Positions 31,738 to 41,634 of a stretch of 64,000 bases of DNA are shown here, one piece after another (position 1 is the stretch's first letter; every line of letters begins with the position of its first letter). This DNA is from Hyphomicrobiales bacterium. GTDB taxonomy: Bacteria > Pseudomonadota > Alphaproteobacteria > Rhizobiales > Beijerinckiaceae. The stretch covers positions 54,122 through 118,121 of the forward strand of contig JAQGKD010000035.1 of the NCBI GenBank assembly GCA_028290285.1, written 5' to 3'. Made by a program: the position numbers and the translations under genes. The notes beneath the pieces are model-generated. The model worked only from the letters and a program-made list of their open reading frames with translations. It ran no database searches and had not been told where the DNA came from.

Positions 31738-32559
31738 ATGCGTCTGATCAACCGGCGTCCCAACGCACGGGTTTCGCGGCTCATCGCCGCGATCCCCTTT
31801 GCGGCGACGATTCTGGCCTATCTGATCGGGTCGGGGGTGCGGCTCGCGGTCAATCCGTCGGACAAACTGCTGCCGAGTCCGCTCAGCCTGTTCGAGGCCA
31901 TCAAGCGCATGGCCTTCCAGATCGACCAGCGCACGGGCGATATCCTCATGCTGGTGGATACGACCGCGAGCCTCGGGCGCATCTTCGCGGCGCTCGCGAT
32001 TGCGACCGTGATCGCGCTGGTGCTCGGCGTCAGCGTCGGCCTGCTGCCCTATCTGCGCGCGCTGTTTGGCAGCTACATCACCGTGCTGTCGATGGTGCCG
32101 CCGCTCGCGCTGCTGCCGATCCTGTTCATCACGATGGGGCTCGGCGAGAGTTCGAAGATCGCACTGATCGTCATCGGCGTCGCGCCGTTCATGGTGCGCG
32201 ACCTCGCGCTTCGAGTGGAGGAATTGCCGCCGCAGCAGCTCATCAAGGCGCAGACGCTGGGGGCGTCCACCTGGCAGATCATCCTGCGTGTGGTGCTGCC
32301 GCAGGTGCTTCCGCGTCTCATCGACGCGCTGCGCCTGTCGCTCGGGCCGGCATGGCTGTTTCTCATCGCGGCCGAGGCCATCGCGTCAGAATCCGGCCTT
32401 GGCTATCGCATCTTCCTCGTGCGCCGTTTTCTGGCGATGGATGTGATCATTCCGTATGTCGCGTGGATCACGCTGCTCGCCTTCCTGATGGACCGCGCGC
32501 TCGTCGTGTTGCAGCGGCGCAGCTTTCCCTGGTTCGCCGTCGCGAGGGCGCAGGGATGA
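31738..32559 (+). CDS. ABC transporter permease
   Basis: Multi-TM permease with EELPPQQLIKAQTLGASTWQIILRVVLPQVLPRLIDALRLSLGPAWLFLIAAE. Confidence 0.92.
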   Translation: MRLINRRPNARVSRLIAAIPFAATILAYLIGSGVRLAVNPSDKLLPSPLSLFEAIKRMAFQIDQRTGDILMLVDTTASLGRIFAALAIATVIALVLGVSVGLLPYLRALFGSYITVLSMVPPLALLPILFITMGLGESSKIALIVIGVAPFMVRDLALRVEELPPQQLIKAQTLGASTWQIILRVVLPQVLPRLIDALRLSLGPAWLFLIAAEAIASESGLGYRIFLVRRFLAMDVIIPYVAWITLLAFLMDRALVVLQRRSFPWFAVARAQG

Positions 32560-33389
32560 GCGCGATCTCCGTAAAGGGGGTCTGGAAGGAGTATGACGAC
32601 CACGTCATCCTCGAGCAGATCGATCTCGAAATTCCCACCCGCTCATTCGTGGCGCTCGTGGGTCCCTCCGGCTGCGGCAAGACGACATTCCTGAAGATGC
32701 TGCTGTCGGAAGAAAACCCGACGCGCGGCATCATCGCGATCGACGGCGTGGAACTGGCGCGCGAACCCGATGCCGATCGCGGTGTGGTGTTCCAGCGTTA
32801 TTCGGTGTTTCCGCACCTGACCGTGCTGGGCAATGTGCTGCTCAGCCTCGAACTCGCGCAGTCGCCGTTTCTGGGCAAGCTGTTTGGCGGGCGCAAGCGG
32901 GCGGCGGAAGAGGAGGCGCGCGCGTTTCTCGTCTCCGTCGGCCTCGGTGGCGCCGAGGGCAAATATCCGAGCCAGTTGTCGGGCGGCATGCAGCAGCGTC
33001 TCGCGCTCGCTCAGGCGCTCGTGGCCAAGCCGAAAGTGCTGTTGCTCGACGAGCCCTTCGGCGCGCTCGATCCCGGCATTCGCGCCGACATGCACAAGCT
33101 CATGCGCCAGCTCTGGCACGACCGGGCGCTGACGGTGGTGATGGTGACGCACGACATGAGCGAGGCCTTCACGCTCGCCACCCGCGTCATCGCCTTCGAA
33201 CGGCGGCGCAACGAGCCCTCCGATGCGGGGCGCTACGGCGCCAGCATTTCGCGCGACATCGACATCTGGCCGCCGCGCCTCGCGCGTTCGCTGGCCCAGA
33301 CCACGCCCACATCTGCGCGCCGGGACGACCCGGATGCGATTTCCCAAGACGTCCGGGACGACCTGGCAAGCCAAGGAACCGGAGCATGA
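32556..33389 (+). CDS. ABC transporter ATP-binding protein
   Basis: GPSGCGKTTFLKML, LSGGMQQRLALAQALVAKPKVLLLDEPFGALDPG; ATGA overlap with the permease. Confidence 0.94.
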   Translation: MSAISVKGVWKEYDDHVILEQIDLEIPTRSFVALVGPSGCGKTTFLKMLLSEENPTRGIIAIDGVELAREPDADRGVVFQRYSVFPHLTVLGNVLLSLELAQSPFLGKLFGGRKRAAEEEARAFLVSVGLGGAEGKYPSQLSGGMQQRLALAQALVAKPKVLLLDEPFGALDPGIRADMHKLMRQLWHDRALTVVMVTHDMSEAFTLATRVIAFERRRNEPSDAGRYGASISRDIDIWPPRLARSLAQTTPTSARRDDPDAISQDVRDDLASQGTGA

Positions 33390-34210
33390 CAGCTCACGTT
33401 GAAACGGCCGCCTCCATCAATGCAAACCGGAAGCGCTACGAAGACCTGAAGGCCGCGGGAAACAGCGCCCCGCGCAAAGTCCTGCCCGGCCCGACGCCGC
33501 GCGACGGTGCGCCCCTGCAAGAGGCCAACATCGCGCATCGCGAGATCATCCCGGCGGGCTGGTACTGGACGACGAAAATCGCACGCGGGCAGGGCCTGCG
33601 CCTGCTCAACACCTCGGGCACGCCTGGCGTGTCGCTGTTCTGCTGGAACGCCGCCGATACGAGCGAGCGCTACAACAGTGCCGATACGATCAAGATCCAG
33701 TGGACGGCGGAGATGCGCAAGGGGCGCGTGCTGTTCTCGGACATGGGGCGCGTGCTGTTCTCGATCGTCGAGGATACGTGCTGCGCGCATGACACGGTGG
33801 CGGGCGGCTCGACGCCTGCGTCCAATTTCGCAAGATACGGCGATGCCGCGCTGCGCTCCACCGGCGAGAATTTCGTTCTGGCGGCGGGCAAGCATGGGCT
33901 GACGCGCCGGGATCTCGCGCCCGTCATCACCTTTTTCGCACCGGTCTCGGTCGGCGCGGAAGGGCAGCTCGGATGGAGGGAGGGAGCGGTGAAAGCAGGC
34001 GATTTCGTCGATCTGCGCGCGGAACTCGACCTTATCGTCGCGGTCTCCAATTGCCCGCATCCGCTGGCACCCGATGCGCCCACGGCGTCCGGCGCGATGG
34101 AGGCCATCGTGCATCGGCTGCCTGCGGCTGGTGACGACGATCTCTGCCGCACGGCCAGCGCCGAAGCCGCGCGCGGCTTCGACAATAATGCGCTTTTCCT
34201 GCGCGCCTGA
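33386..34210 (+). CDS. Urea carboxylase-associated protein (UAAP/DUF1989 family; CgdA/CgdB-type carboxyguanidine deiminase subunit)
   Basis: REIIPAGWYWTTKIARGQGLRLLNT...NAADTSERYNSADTIK...EDTCCAHDT; paired with the next gene. Confidence 0.88.
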   Translation: MTAHVETAASINANRKRYEDLKAAGNSAPRKVLPGPTPRDGAPLQEANIAHREIIPAGWYWTTKIARGQGLRLLNTSGTPGVSLFCWNAADTSERYNSADTIKIQWTAEMRKGRVLFSDMGRVLFSIVEDTCCAHDTVAGGSTPASNFARYGDAALRSTGENFVLAAGKHGLTRRDLAPVITFFAPVSVGAEGQLGWREGAVKAGDFVDLRAELDLIVAVSNCPHPLAPDAPTASGAMEAIVHRLPAAGDDDLCRTASAEAARGFDNNALFLRA

Positions 34211-34224
34211 CGGGAGGGATCGAC

Positions 34225-34857
34225 ATGAGCATGACCACATCCCAACCGGCGATCCACGATTTCGTCATCCCCGCCAATCGTCCCTGGTCCGGGCTCGTCA
34301 AGCGCGGACAGATCCTGCGCATCGTCGATCTCGAGGGGCAGCAGGCCATCGATACGCTGTTTTATGCAGCTGACGACACGAGCGAGCGCTACAGCGCGCA
34401 GGACACGATTCTGGCTCAGGGCGCACCTTACGTGACCACGGGCACGAAACTGGTCGCCAATACGGGCCGCGTCATGGCCTGCGTCGTCGCCGATTCCTGT
34501 GGGCGTCACGACACGTCGGCGGGCGCCTGTTCCTGCGAGGCGAACACCGTGCGCTTCGGGCATCACACACGCTACATGCATGCGTGCCGCGAGAATTTCC
34601 TGGTCGAAGTCGCGAAGCACGGCATGAGCAAGCGCGACATCGTGCCCAACATCAACTTCTTCATGAACGTGCCCATCGAGCCCGACGGACGTCTCGCCAT
34701 CGTCGATGGCGTGTCGGCCCCCGGCGATCACGTCGATATCCGCGCGGAGATGGACGTGCTCTGCGTGATCTCGAATTGCCCGCAGGTGAACAATCCCTGC
34801 AACGGCTTCAATCCGACGCCGGTGCGCGTGCAGATCTTCGCGTCCGGGGTGGCATGA
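34225..34857 (+). CDS. Urea carboxylase-associated protein (UAAP/DUF1989 family; CgdA/CgdB-type carboxyguanidine deiminase subunit)
   Basis: RGQILRIVDLEGQQAIDTLFYAADDTSERYSAQDTI...ADSCGRHDTSAGACSCEANTVRFG. Confidence 0.88.
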   Translation: MSMTTSQPAIHDFVIPANRPWSGLVKRGQILRIVDLEGQQAIDTLFYAADDTSERYSAQDTILAQGAPYVTTGTKLVANTGRVMACVVADSCGRHDTSAGACSCEANTVRFGHHTRYMHACRENFLVEVAKHGMSKRDIVPNINFFMNVPIEPDGRLAIVDGVSAPGDHVDIRAEMDVLCVISNCPQVNNPCNGFNPTPVRVQIFASGVA

Positions 34858-34861
34858 GGCC

Positions 34862-37800
34862 ATGTTCAAGAAAGTCCTCATCGCCAACCGGGGCGAAATC
34901 GCCGGTCGCGTCATCCGTACGCTGCGCCGTCTGGGCGTGGCCTCCGTCGCCGTGTATTCCGAAGCGGATCGCTTTACGCGGCCCGTGCTCGATGCTGACG
35001 AGGCCGTGGCTATCGGTCCCGCCCCGGTCAAGGAGAGCTATCTCGATGTCGACGCCATCATCGCCGCGTGCCTGCGCACGGGGGCCGAGGCAGTGCATCC
35101 GGGCTATGGCTTCCTCTCGGAGAATGCACGCTTTGCCGAGCGGCTCGCCGAACACGGCATTCGCTTCATCGGCCCGCGCCCGGAGCATCTGCGCGAATTC
35201 GGGCTGAAACATACGGCGCGCGAAATCGCGGCGCGCTCGGGCGTCCCGCTTCTGCCCGGCAGCGGGTTGCTGGACGGCATGGAAGAGGCGGTGAGGGCGG
35301 CCGACGAGATTGGATATCCCGTCATGCTGAAGAGCACGGCGGGCGGCGGTGGCATCGGCATGCAGCTGTGCCACGATGCGGCGGAACTGGTCGCGAAATT
35401 CGCAGCCGTGCAGCGCATGGCCGGGGCGAGCTTCGGCGATGCGCGCGTCTATCTCGAACGCTTCGTCGCGGTCGCGCGTCACGTGGAAGTGCAGATCTTC
35501 GGCGACGGCAAGGGCCATGTCGTGGCGCTCGGCGAACGCGATTGCTCGTTGCAGCGTCGCAACCAGAAGGTTGTGGAAGAGACGCCCGCGCCGAATATTT
35601 CCGACGCTCTGCGTCGACGCCTGCATGAGGCGGCAATCGCGCTGGGGCGGGCCGTATCCTACGAATCCGCTGGTACCGTGGAGTTCATCTACGATGTCGT
35701 GCGGCAGGATTTCTCCTTCCTCGAAGTGAACACGCGCTTGCAGGTCGAGCATCCGGTGACCGAGGCCGTGTTCGGCGTCGATCTCGTGGAATGGATGATC
35801 CGCCAGGCGGCGGGTGAACTCGTGCTTCCCCCCCAAGCCGCGCTGGTGCCCAAGGGCGCGGCGATGGAAGTCCGCGTCTATGCGGAAAATCCGCAGGCCG
35901 ATTTCCGTCCCTCGACCGGATTGCTGACGCAGGTGACCTGGCCGGACGGCGTGCGCGTCGATGGCTGGGTCGAAACCGGCACGGAGGTCTCGTCCTATTA
36001 CGATCCGATGCTCGCCAAGCTCATCGTCTCTGGGGCGGATCGTCCCGCCGCGCTGGACGCGTTGCGAACCGCCTTGGCGGGCACAGCGATCCACGGCATC
36101 GAGACCAATCTCGATTACCTGCGGGCCGTCGTGGGCGCGCCCGCATTCACCAACGGCGATGTCTCGACCGATGTGCTGAAGCGCTTCGTCTTCACCCCGC
36201 GCGCCATTGAGGTGATCGCACCCGGCGCGCAGACGAGCGTGCAGGACTGGCCGGGGCGTCTCGGCCTCTGGGATGTCGGCGTGCCGCCGTCCGGTCCCAT
36301 GGACGAGCGCTCGCATCGTCTCGCCAATCGCATCGTCGGCAATACCGAGGCCGCTGCTGCGCTGGAATGCACCGTCAATGGGCCGACGCTGCGTTTCCAC
36401 CATGAGGCAATCGTCGCGCTGACAGGCGCGGAGATGACCGCGCGGCTCGATGGCGTGCCCGTGCGCTTCTTCGAGCCGGTCCGCGTGGGCGCCGGTCAGG
36501 TGCTGTCGCTGGGCGCCATCGAGGGGGCGGGACAACGCTGCTACCTCGCCGTGCGCGGCGGCATAGATGCTCCCGTCTATCTGGGCTCGCGCGCGAGCTT
36601 TTCGCTCGGGCGCTTCGGCGGCCATGCGACGGGTCTGCTGCGGGCTGGCGAGGTGCTGAAGATCGACCGTCTCAGCGAGGCCGAGCCACGGCCCGCTTCA
36701 CCCGACGAGGTCGCGCCGCTCACGCGCGAATGGACGATCGCCGTGCGCTCGGGTCCGCATGGCGCGCCGGATTTCTTCACGTCGGGCGATATAGAGGCGC
36801 TGTTTTCCGCGCGTTACGAAGTGCATTTCAACTCGGCGCGAACGGGCGTGCGGCTGATCGGACCGCAGCCGGAATGGGCGCGGCGGGATGGTGGCGAGGC
36901 GGGGCTGCATCCCTCCAACATCCACGACAATGCCTATGCGATCGGCGCTATCGATTTTACCGGCGACATGCCGATCATCCTGGGACCCGATGGCCCAAGC
37001 CTCGGCGGCTTCGTTTGTCCGGCGGTTATCGCGCGCGGCGATCTCTGGAAGATGGGCCAGCTGAAACCTGGCGACGGCGTGCGCTTCGTGCCTGAAGACG
37101 GCTACGCGGCGCTGAGCGCGTCGCCCATGCGGGCAGGGGCCGTGCAGAGCCCTATCCTGCAATGTCTCGAGGACGGGCCCGTGCGCGTCGTCTATCGGCG
37201 CGCGGGCGACGACAACCTGCTCGTGGAATACGGTCCGATGGCGCTCGATCTCGCCTTGCGCCTGCGCGTGCATCTGCTGGCGCAGGCGGTGCTGGAGGCG
37301 CGACTGCCCGGTGTGATCGACATGACGCCGGGCATCCGCTCTCTGCAGATCCATTTCGACAGTTCTGCGCTTTCCGGCACGCGGCTGATTGATGTCCTGC
37401 GCGGCATCGAGGCGGGGCTTCCGGCGGCGGAGGACGTGACGGTGCCGAGCCGCATCGTGCATCTGCCCCTGTCCTGGAACGATCCGTCGATCCGCCTCGC
37501 CATGCGCAAATATCAGGAGCTGGTGCGGCCCGATGCGCCGTGGTGCCCCGACAACATCGAGTTCATCCGCCGCATCAACGGTCTTCAGTCGATTGAGGAT
37601 GTGCATCGTATCGTCTTCGAGGCCGATTATCTGGTGCTGGGCCTCGGGGATGTCTATCTCGGCGCGCCGGTGGCGACCCCCATCGATCCGCGTCATCGGC
37701 TGGTGACCACGAAGTACAATCCCGCTCGCACGTGGACACCGGAGAACGCGGTCGGCATCGGGGGCGCGTATCTCTGCGTCTACGGCATGGAGGGGCCGGG

Positions 37801-38401
37801 CGGCTACCAGCTGTTTGGCCGCACGATCCAGATGTGGAATTCGTGGCGCTCGACGCCGGAGTTCAAACCGGGCCATCCATGGCTCCTGCGCTTCTTCGAC
37901 CGGATCAAGTTTTTCCCCGTCGGGGAGCGCGAGTTGATGGAGGCGCGCGAGGCGTTTCCGCATGGGCGCTATCCCATCCGCATCGAGGAGACGACCTTCT
38001 CCTACCGCGATTACGCGGCCTTCCTTGCGCAGAACGAAGCCAGCATTGCGACGTTCAAGGGCACGCAGCAGGCGGCGTACGAGGCCGAGCGCGCCGACTG
38101 GAAAGCGCGGGGGCTCGACAGTTTCGTCAGCGACGACGGCGGCCCGCCAGTCGCGCAGGACGAAGTGCTTCCCGAAGGTGTGAGCGCGATTTGCGCGACC
38201 ATAACCGGCAACGTCTGGAAGATTCTCGTGGAAGAGGGCGATGTCGTCGAGGCCGGGCAGCCGGTCGTGATCGTCGAGTCGATGAAGATGGAAATGCCGA
38301 TCGCAAGCACGATCGCGGGCCGGATCTCCGGCCTTCGCTGTCAGCCCGGACGTACCGTTCGCGCGGGAGATGTCGTCGCACTTATTGAAGGGGTCTCATG
38401 A
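34862..38401 (+). CDS. Urea carboxylase family enzyme, probable guanidine carboxylase
   Basis: 1179 aa: N-terminal biotin carboxylase (FKKVLIANRGEIAGRVIRTLRRLG), KipA/KipI-like carboxyltransferase, C-terminal biotinyl motif VESMKMEMP. Confidence 0.92.
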   Translation: MFKKVLIANRGEIAGRVIRTLRRLGVASVAVYSEADRFTRPVLDADEAVAIGPAPVKESYLDVDAIIAACLRTGAEAVHPGYGFLSENARFAERLAEHGIRFIGPRPEHLREFGLKHTAREIAARSGVPLLPGSGLLDGMEEAVRAADEIGYPVMLKSTAGGGGIGMQLCHDAAELVAKFAAVQRMAGASFGDARVYLERFVAVARHVEVQIFGDGKGHVVALGERDCSLQRRNQKVVEETPAPNISDALRRRLHEAAIALGRAVSYESAGTVEFIYDVVRQDFSFLEVNTRLQVEHPVTEAVFGVDLVEWMIRQAAGELVLPPQAALVPKGAAMEVRVYAENPQADFRPSTGLLTQVTWPDGVRVDGWVETGTEVSSYYDPMLAKLIVSGADRPAALDALRTALAGTAIHGIETNLDYLRAVVGAPAFTNGDVSTDVLKRFVFTPRAIEVIAPGAQTSVQDWPGRLGLWDVGVPPSGPMDERSHRLANRIVGNTEAAAALECTVNGPTLRFHHEAIVALTGAEMTARLDGVPVRFFEPVRVGAGQVLSLGAIEGAGQRCYLAVRGGIDAPVYLGSRASFSLGRFGGHATGLLRAGEVLKIDRLSEAEPRPASPDEVAPLTREWTIAVRSGPHGAPDFFTSGDIEALFSARYEVHFNSARTGVRLIGPQPEWARRDGGEAGLHPSNIHDNAYAIGAIDFTGDMPIILGPDGPSLGGFVCPAVIARGDLWKMGQLKPGDGVRFVPEDGYAALSASPMRAGAVQSPILQCLEDGPVRVVYRRAGDDNLLVEYGPMALDLALRLRVHLLAQAVLEARLPGVIDMTPGIRSLQIHFDSSALSGTRLIDVLRGIEAGLPAAEDVTVPSRIVHLPLSWNDPSIRLAMRKYQELVRPDAPWCPDNIEFIRRINGLQSIEDVHRIVFEADYLVLGLGDVYLGAPVATPIDPRHRLVTTKYNPARTWTPENAVGIGGAYLCVYGMEGPGGYQLFGRTIQMWNSWRSTPEFKPGHPWLLRFFDRIKFFPVGERELMEAREAFPHGRYPIRIEETTFSYRDYAAFLAQNEASIATFKGTQQAAYEAERADWKARGLDSFVSDDGGPPVAQDEVLPEGVSAICATITGNVWKILVEEGDVVEAGQPVVIVESMKMEMPIASTIAGRISGLRCQPGRTVRAGDVVALIEGVS

Positions 38402-40215
38402 TGCTGCCCGTTTTCCTCGATCTCGCAACATTGGACGCGGGCTATCGCGATGGCCGTTTCACCCCGCTAGACGTGGTCGAGGCGGTCATCGAGCGCCATG
38501 CGACATGGCCCGACGATGCGGTCTGGATCAGCCGCGTGGCGAATGATGAGCTCCGCGTGCAGGCGCGTGCGCTGATCGCGGCGGGCGGTCCTTCCGCCGA
38601 CCAGCCACTCTGGGGCATTCCCTTCGCGGTGAAGGACAATATCGATTGCGCCGGGTTGCCCACGACGGCGGCCTGTCCGGCCTTCGCCTATCTGCCTGCC
38701 ACGGATGCATTCGTGGTGGCGCGGCTGAAGGCGGCGGGCGCGATCCTCGTCGGCAAGACCAATCTCGATCAGTTCGCCACAGGCCTCAACGGCACGCGTT
38801 CGCCCTATGGCGCGCCGCGGTGCGTCTTCGATGCGCGCTATGTTTCGGGCGGCTCGTCGTCCGGTTCGGCGGTGGCCGTCGGCTCGGGCCAAGTGGCCTT
38901 CGCGCTGGGCACGGACACTGCGGGCTCCGGGCGCGTGCCCGCGGCCTTCAACAATCTCGTCGGCCTCAAGCCGACGCCGGGGCTTGTCTCGACAAGCGGT
39001 CTCGTGCCGGCCTGCCGCAGCCTCGATTGCATCACGGTTCTCGCAGGAAATGTGGGGGATGCCGACAAGGTGTTCCGCGTCATGCGCGGCTACGATGCGG
39101 GGGACGCCTTTTCTCGCGAAATGCAGCCGTGCGACCTGCCACGGGCCGGACTGCGCTTCGGCGTGCTGGGTGCGAGCGAGCGGGAGTTCTTCGGCGACCG
39201 CGAGACGGAGGCGCTTTACGACGCTGCCATCGCCGGGCTCGAAAAGCTCGGTGGCTCCAGGGTCGAGATCGACTATGCGCCGTTCCGCGAAAGCGCTTTC
39301 CTGCTCTATGGCGGCCCGTGGGTCGCCGAGCGGCTCGCCGCCATCGAGAGCTTCGTCGAGGCGCATGCGGACGCGATGGATCCCAATGTCCGCGCCATCG
39401 TCGAGGCCGCGAAGGACAAGAGCGCGGTGGAGGCGTTTCGCGGTGTCTATCAGCTCGCGCAATTGCGCCAGAAGGCGGCGCGCGAATGGGCGAAGATGGA
39501 CGTGATGCTGCTGCCGACTGCGCCGACGATCTACACGGTCGAGGCGATGCAGGCCGATCCCATTGCGCTCAATTCCAATCTCGGGCGTTACACGAATTTC
39601 GTGAACCTGCTCGATTGCTGCGCCATCGCCATCCCCGGCGGGTTCCGCGAGGATGGCCTGCCCGGCGGCGTGACGCTGATCGCGCCGGCTTTCTGCGACG
39701 ATGCGCTGGCCGCGCTCGCCGACCGGCTGCATCGCGCCGCGCCCTTCGGGATGGGCTGCGATGTGGCCGCTGTTCTGCCGGACGCGAGCAAGGTGGTGGC
39801 TCCGGCGGGCCGCGGCATCGAGATCGTCGTTGTCGGCGCTCATCTTTCGGGGATGCCGCTCAATCATCAGCTGACGAGCGGGGGAGGGTCGCTTGTGCGT
39901 CGGTGCCGCACGGCCGGCGATTACCGCCTGTTTGTGCTGCCCGACACCGTGCCGCCGAAGCCCGGCCTCGTTCGCGAGCCCGGCTTTGCAGGGGCGGGGC
40001 TCGACGTCGAGGTTTGGTCGCTGCCCGCCGCGTCCTTCGGCGCCTTCGTCGATGCCATTCCGGCGCCGCTGGGCATCGGCAAGGTCACGCTCGACGATGG
40101 CGCTACCGTGAGCGGGTTCCTGTGTGAAGCGCACGGCGTCGAAAGCGCGCGCGAGATCACCCAGCTAGGGGGGTGGCGGGCCTATATCGCGGAGAAGACC
40201 GGAGGAGCCGCCTAG
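38398..40215 (+). CDS. atzF: Allophanate hydrolase
   Basis: Amidase signature YVSGGSSSGSAVAVGSGQVAFALGTDTAGSGRVPAAFNNLVGLKPT plus C-terminal allophanate hydrolase domain; ATG overlaps carboxylase stop. Confidence 0.94.
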   Translation: MMLPVFLDLATLDAGYRDGRFTPLDVVEAVIERHATWPDDAVWISRVANDELRVQARALIAAGGPSADQPLWGIPFAVKDNIDCAGLPTTAACPAFAYLPATDAFVVARLKAAGAILVGKTNLDQFATGLNGTRSPYGAPRCVFDARYVSGGSSSGSAVAVGSGQVAFALGTDTAGSGRVPAAFNNLVGLKPTPGLVSTSGLVPACRSLDCITVLAGNVGDADKVFRVMRGYDAGDAFSREMQPCDLPRAGLRFGVLGASEREFFGDRETEALYDAAIAGLEKLGGSRVEIDYAPFRESAFLLYGGPWVAERLAAIESFVEAHADAMDPNVRAIVEAAKDKSAVEAFRGVYQLAQLRQKAAREWAKMDVMLLPTAPTIYTVEAMQADPIALNSNLGRYTNFVNLLDCCAIAIPGGFREDGLPGGVTLIAPAFCDDALAALADRLHRAAPFGMGCDVAAVLPDASKVVAPAGRGIEIVVVGAHLSGMPLNHQLTSGGGSLVRRCRTAGDYRLFVLPDTVPPKPGLVREPGFAGAGLDVEVWSLPAASFGAFVDAIPAPLGIGKVTLDDGATVSGFLCEAHGVESAREITQLGGWRAYIAEKTGGAA

Positions 40216-40820
40216 ATCACGTAGACTCGGTTGGGCAGCAGGTTCTCGTCGCCCCCGGGCGGATAATGTTGCGCCATAACCTCCGCGCAGATGTTCATGG
40301 CGGCGATGAAGCCATCGGCGACGCGATCCTCGCGGGCATGCGTCACGAGCGTGTCGATCGCCTGCTGCCATTCCGCCTGCTGCGCCTTCGCGGCAATGCC
40401 CTCGTCGGCCACAATGCGCGCGTAGTGCTCGGCGAGCGAGACATAGATCAGGATGCCGTTGCGCTCTTTCGTGCGGCTCAGCCCGCGCGTGAAGAATTGC
40501 TCGACAGCGGCGCGATGGGCGCGTGCGCGGCGCACGCTGCGCGGCACCAGCATCATGCGCAGCGCGGGCAGGGAGAGTAGCAGCGTCAGCGCCACGAAGA
40601 CGGCGATCTGGGCGAGGAAGATCCTCTGCACCGAGAGGTCGGTGAGTGCCATCAGCGGCCAGGGCGCGGCGAGCGCGCCGACCGCGCCCCAGAGCACAGG
40701 CACATGGCTATAATCGGAGGAGCTTCGCGCGAAGACGCAGACGATTTCCCCACTGGTGCGCGTCTCGGCGACCCGGATGGCGTCCGAGATGCGTGCGTGG
40801 TCAGCGGTCGAGAATTCCAT
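40212..40820 (-). CDS. TPM-domain membrane protein
   Basis: RISDAIRVAETRTSGEIVCVFARSSSDY; two hydrophobic segments; start overlaps the stop of the next TPM gene. Confidence 0.8.
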   Translation of the reverse strand: MEFSTADHARISDAIRVAETRTSGEIVCVFARSSSDYSHVPVLWGAVGALAAPWPLMALTDLSVQRIFLAQIAVFVALTLLLSLPALRMMLVPRSVRRARAHRAAVEQFFTRGLSRTKERNGILIYVSLAEHYARIVADEGIAAKAQQAEWQQAIDTLVTHAREDRVADGFIAAMNICAEVMAQHYPPGGDENLLPNRVYVI

Positions 40821-41617
40821 CACCAGCCCCCCGATGCGCCGCCGCCGCCCGACGAACCGCCGCCGCCGGAAAAGCCACCCCCGCCGGAGAAGCCGCCGCC
40901 CCAGCCCGATCCCGAGCCGGAGCCCCAGCTGCCGCCGCTGCTGGGCGGAAAGAAAACGCCGCCCGGTCCGCCGCCGCCCCAGCGCGAGCGCTGTCCGCGC
41001 GCGTTGCGGATCATCATCCAGATGACGAAAATGAAGAGGCCCAGCACGATGAGCGGCATCAGCTGGTCCGCCAGGCCGGGTTCCTCGGCGCGAAGGCTCG
41101 GGCGCATCTGCCATTCGGCCGCGTCAGTGGTGAGGACGGTGATGATGTCCTCCACGCCGCGCGTGATCCCGCCGCCGAAATCGCCCGCCTTGAAGCGCGG
41201 CGTGATCGCATTGGCGATGATGATTTTCGACAGCGCATCGGTCAGCGTGCCTTCGAGGCCGTAACCGACTTCTATGCGCACGCGCTTTTCGTTTGGCGCG
41301 ACGAGGAGGAGGAGGCCGTTGTTCTTCTTGGTCTCGCCGAGCTTCCAGTCGCGGAAAAGCCCGTTCGCGTATGGCTCGATTTCGATACCGCCGAGGGAAG
41401 CGACGGTGGCGACGACGAGCTGGATGCCGGATTTGTCTTCCAGATCCTTCAGCTTGGTGTCGAGCGCCTGGCTCGTCTCAGCTGGAATGATCCCGGCGCC
41501 GTCGACGACGCGGCCTGTCAAAGCAGGCCAGGCAGGCGCAGCCAACGCGCCCACCGTGCACATGAGCAGCAGCGCCGCCAGCCAGCCGGCCCGCGCTCTC
41601 GCCAGGAATCGCACCAT
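40820..41617 (-). CDS. TPM-domain (YgcG-like) protein with glycine-rich tail
   Basis: LTGRVVDGAGIIPAETSQALDTKLKDLEDKSGIQLVVATV...NNGLLLLVAPNEKRVRIEVGYGLEGTLTDA; FSGGGGFSGGGGSSGGGGASGGW tail. Confidence 0.92.
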   Translation of the reverse strand: MVRFLARARAGWLAALLLMCTVGALAAPAWPALTGRVVDGAGIIPAETSQALDTKLKDLEDKSGIQLVVATVASLGGIEIEPYANGLFRDWKLGETKKNNGLLLLVAPNEKRVRIEVGYGLEGTLTDALSKIIIANAITPRFKAGDFGGGITRGVEDIITVLTTDAAEWQMRPSLRAEEPGLADQLMPLIVLGLFIFVIWMMIRNARGQRSRWGGGGPGGVFFPPSSGGSWGSGSGSGWGGGFSGGGGFSGGGGSSGGGGASGGW

Positions 41618-41634
41618 GGCGCCCTCGCTCCCGG

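Noticed and set aside
40900-41010. Gly/Pro-rich low-complexity DNA as a tandem-repeat locus
   Set aside because: Explained by the glycine-rich C-terminal tail typical of YgcG/TPM proteins
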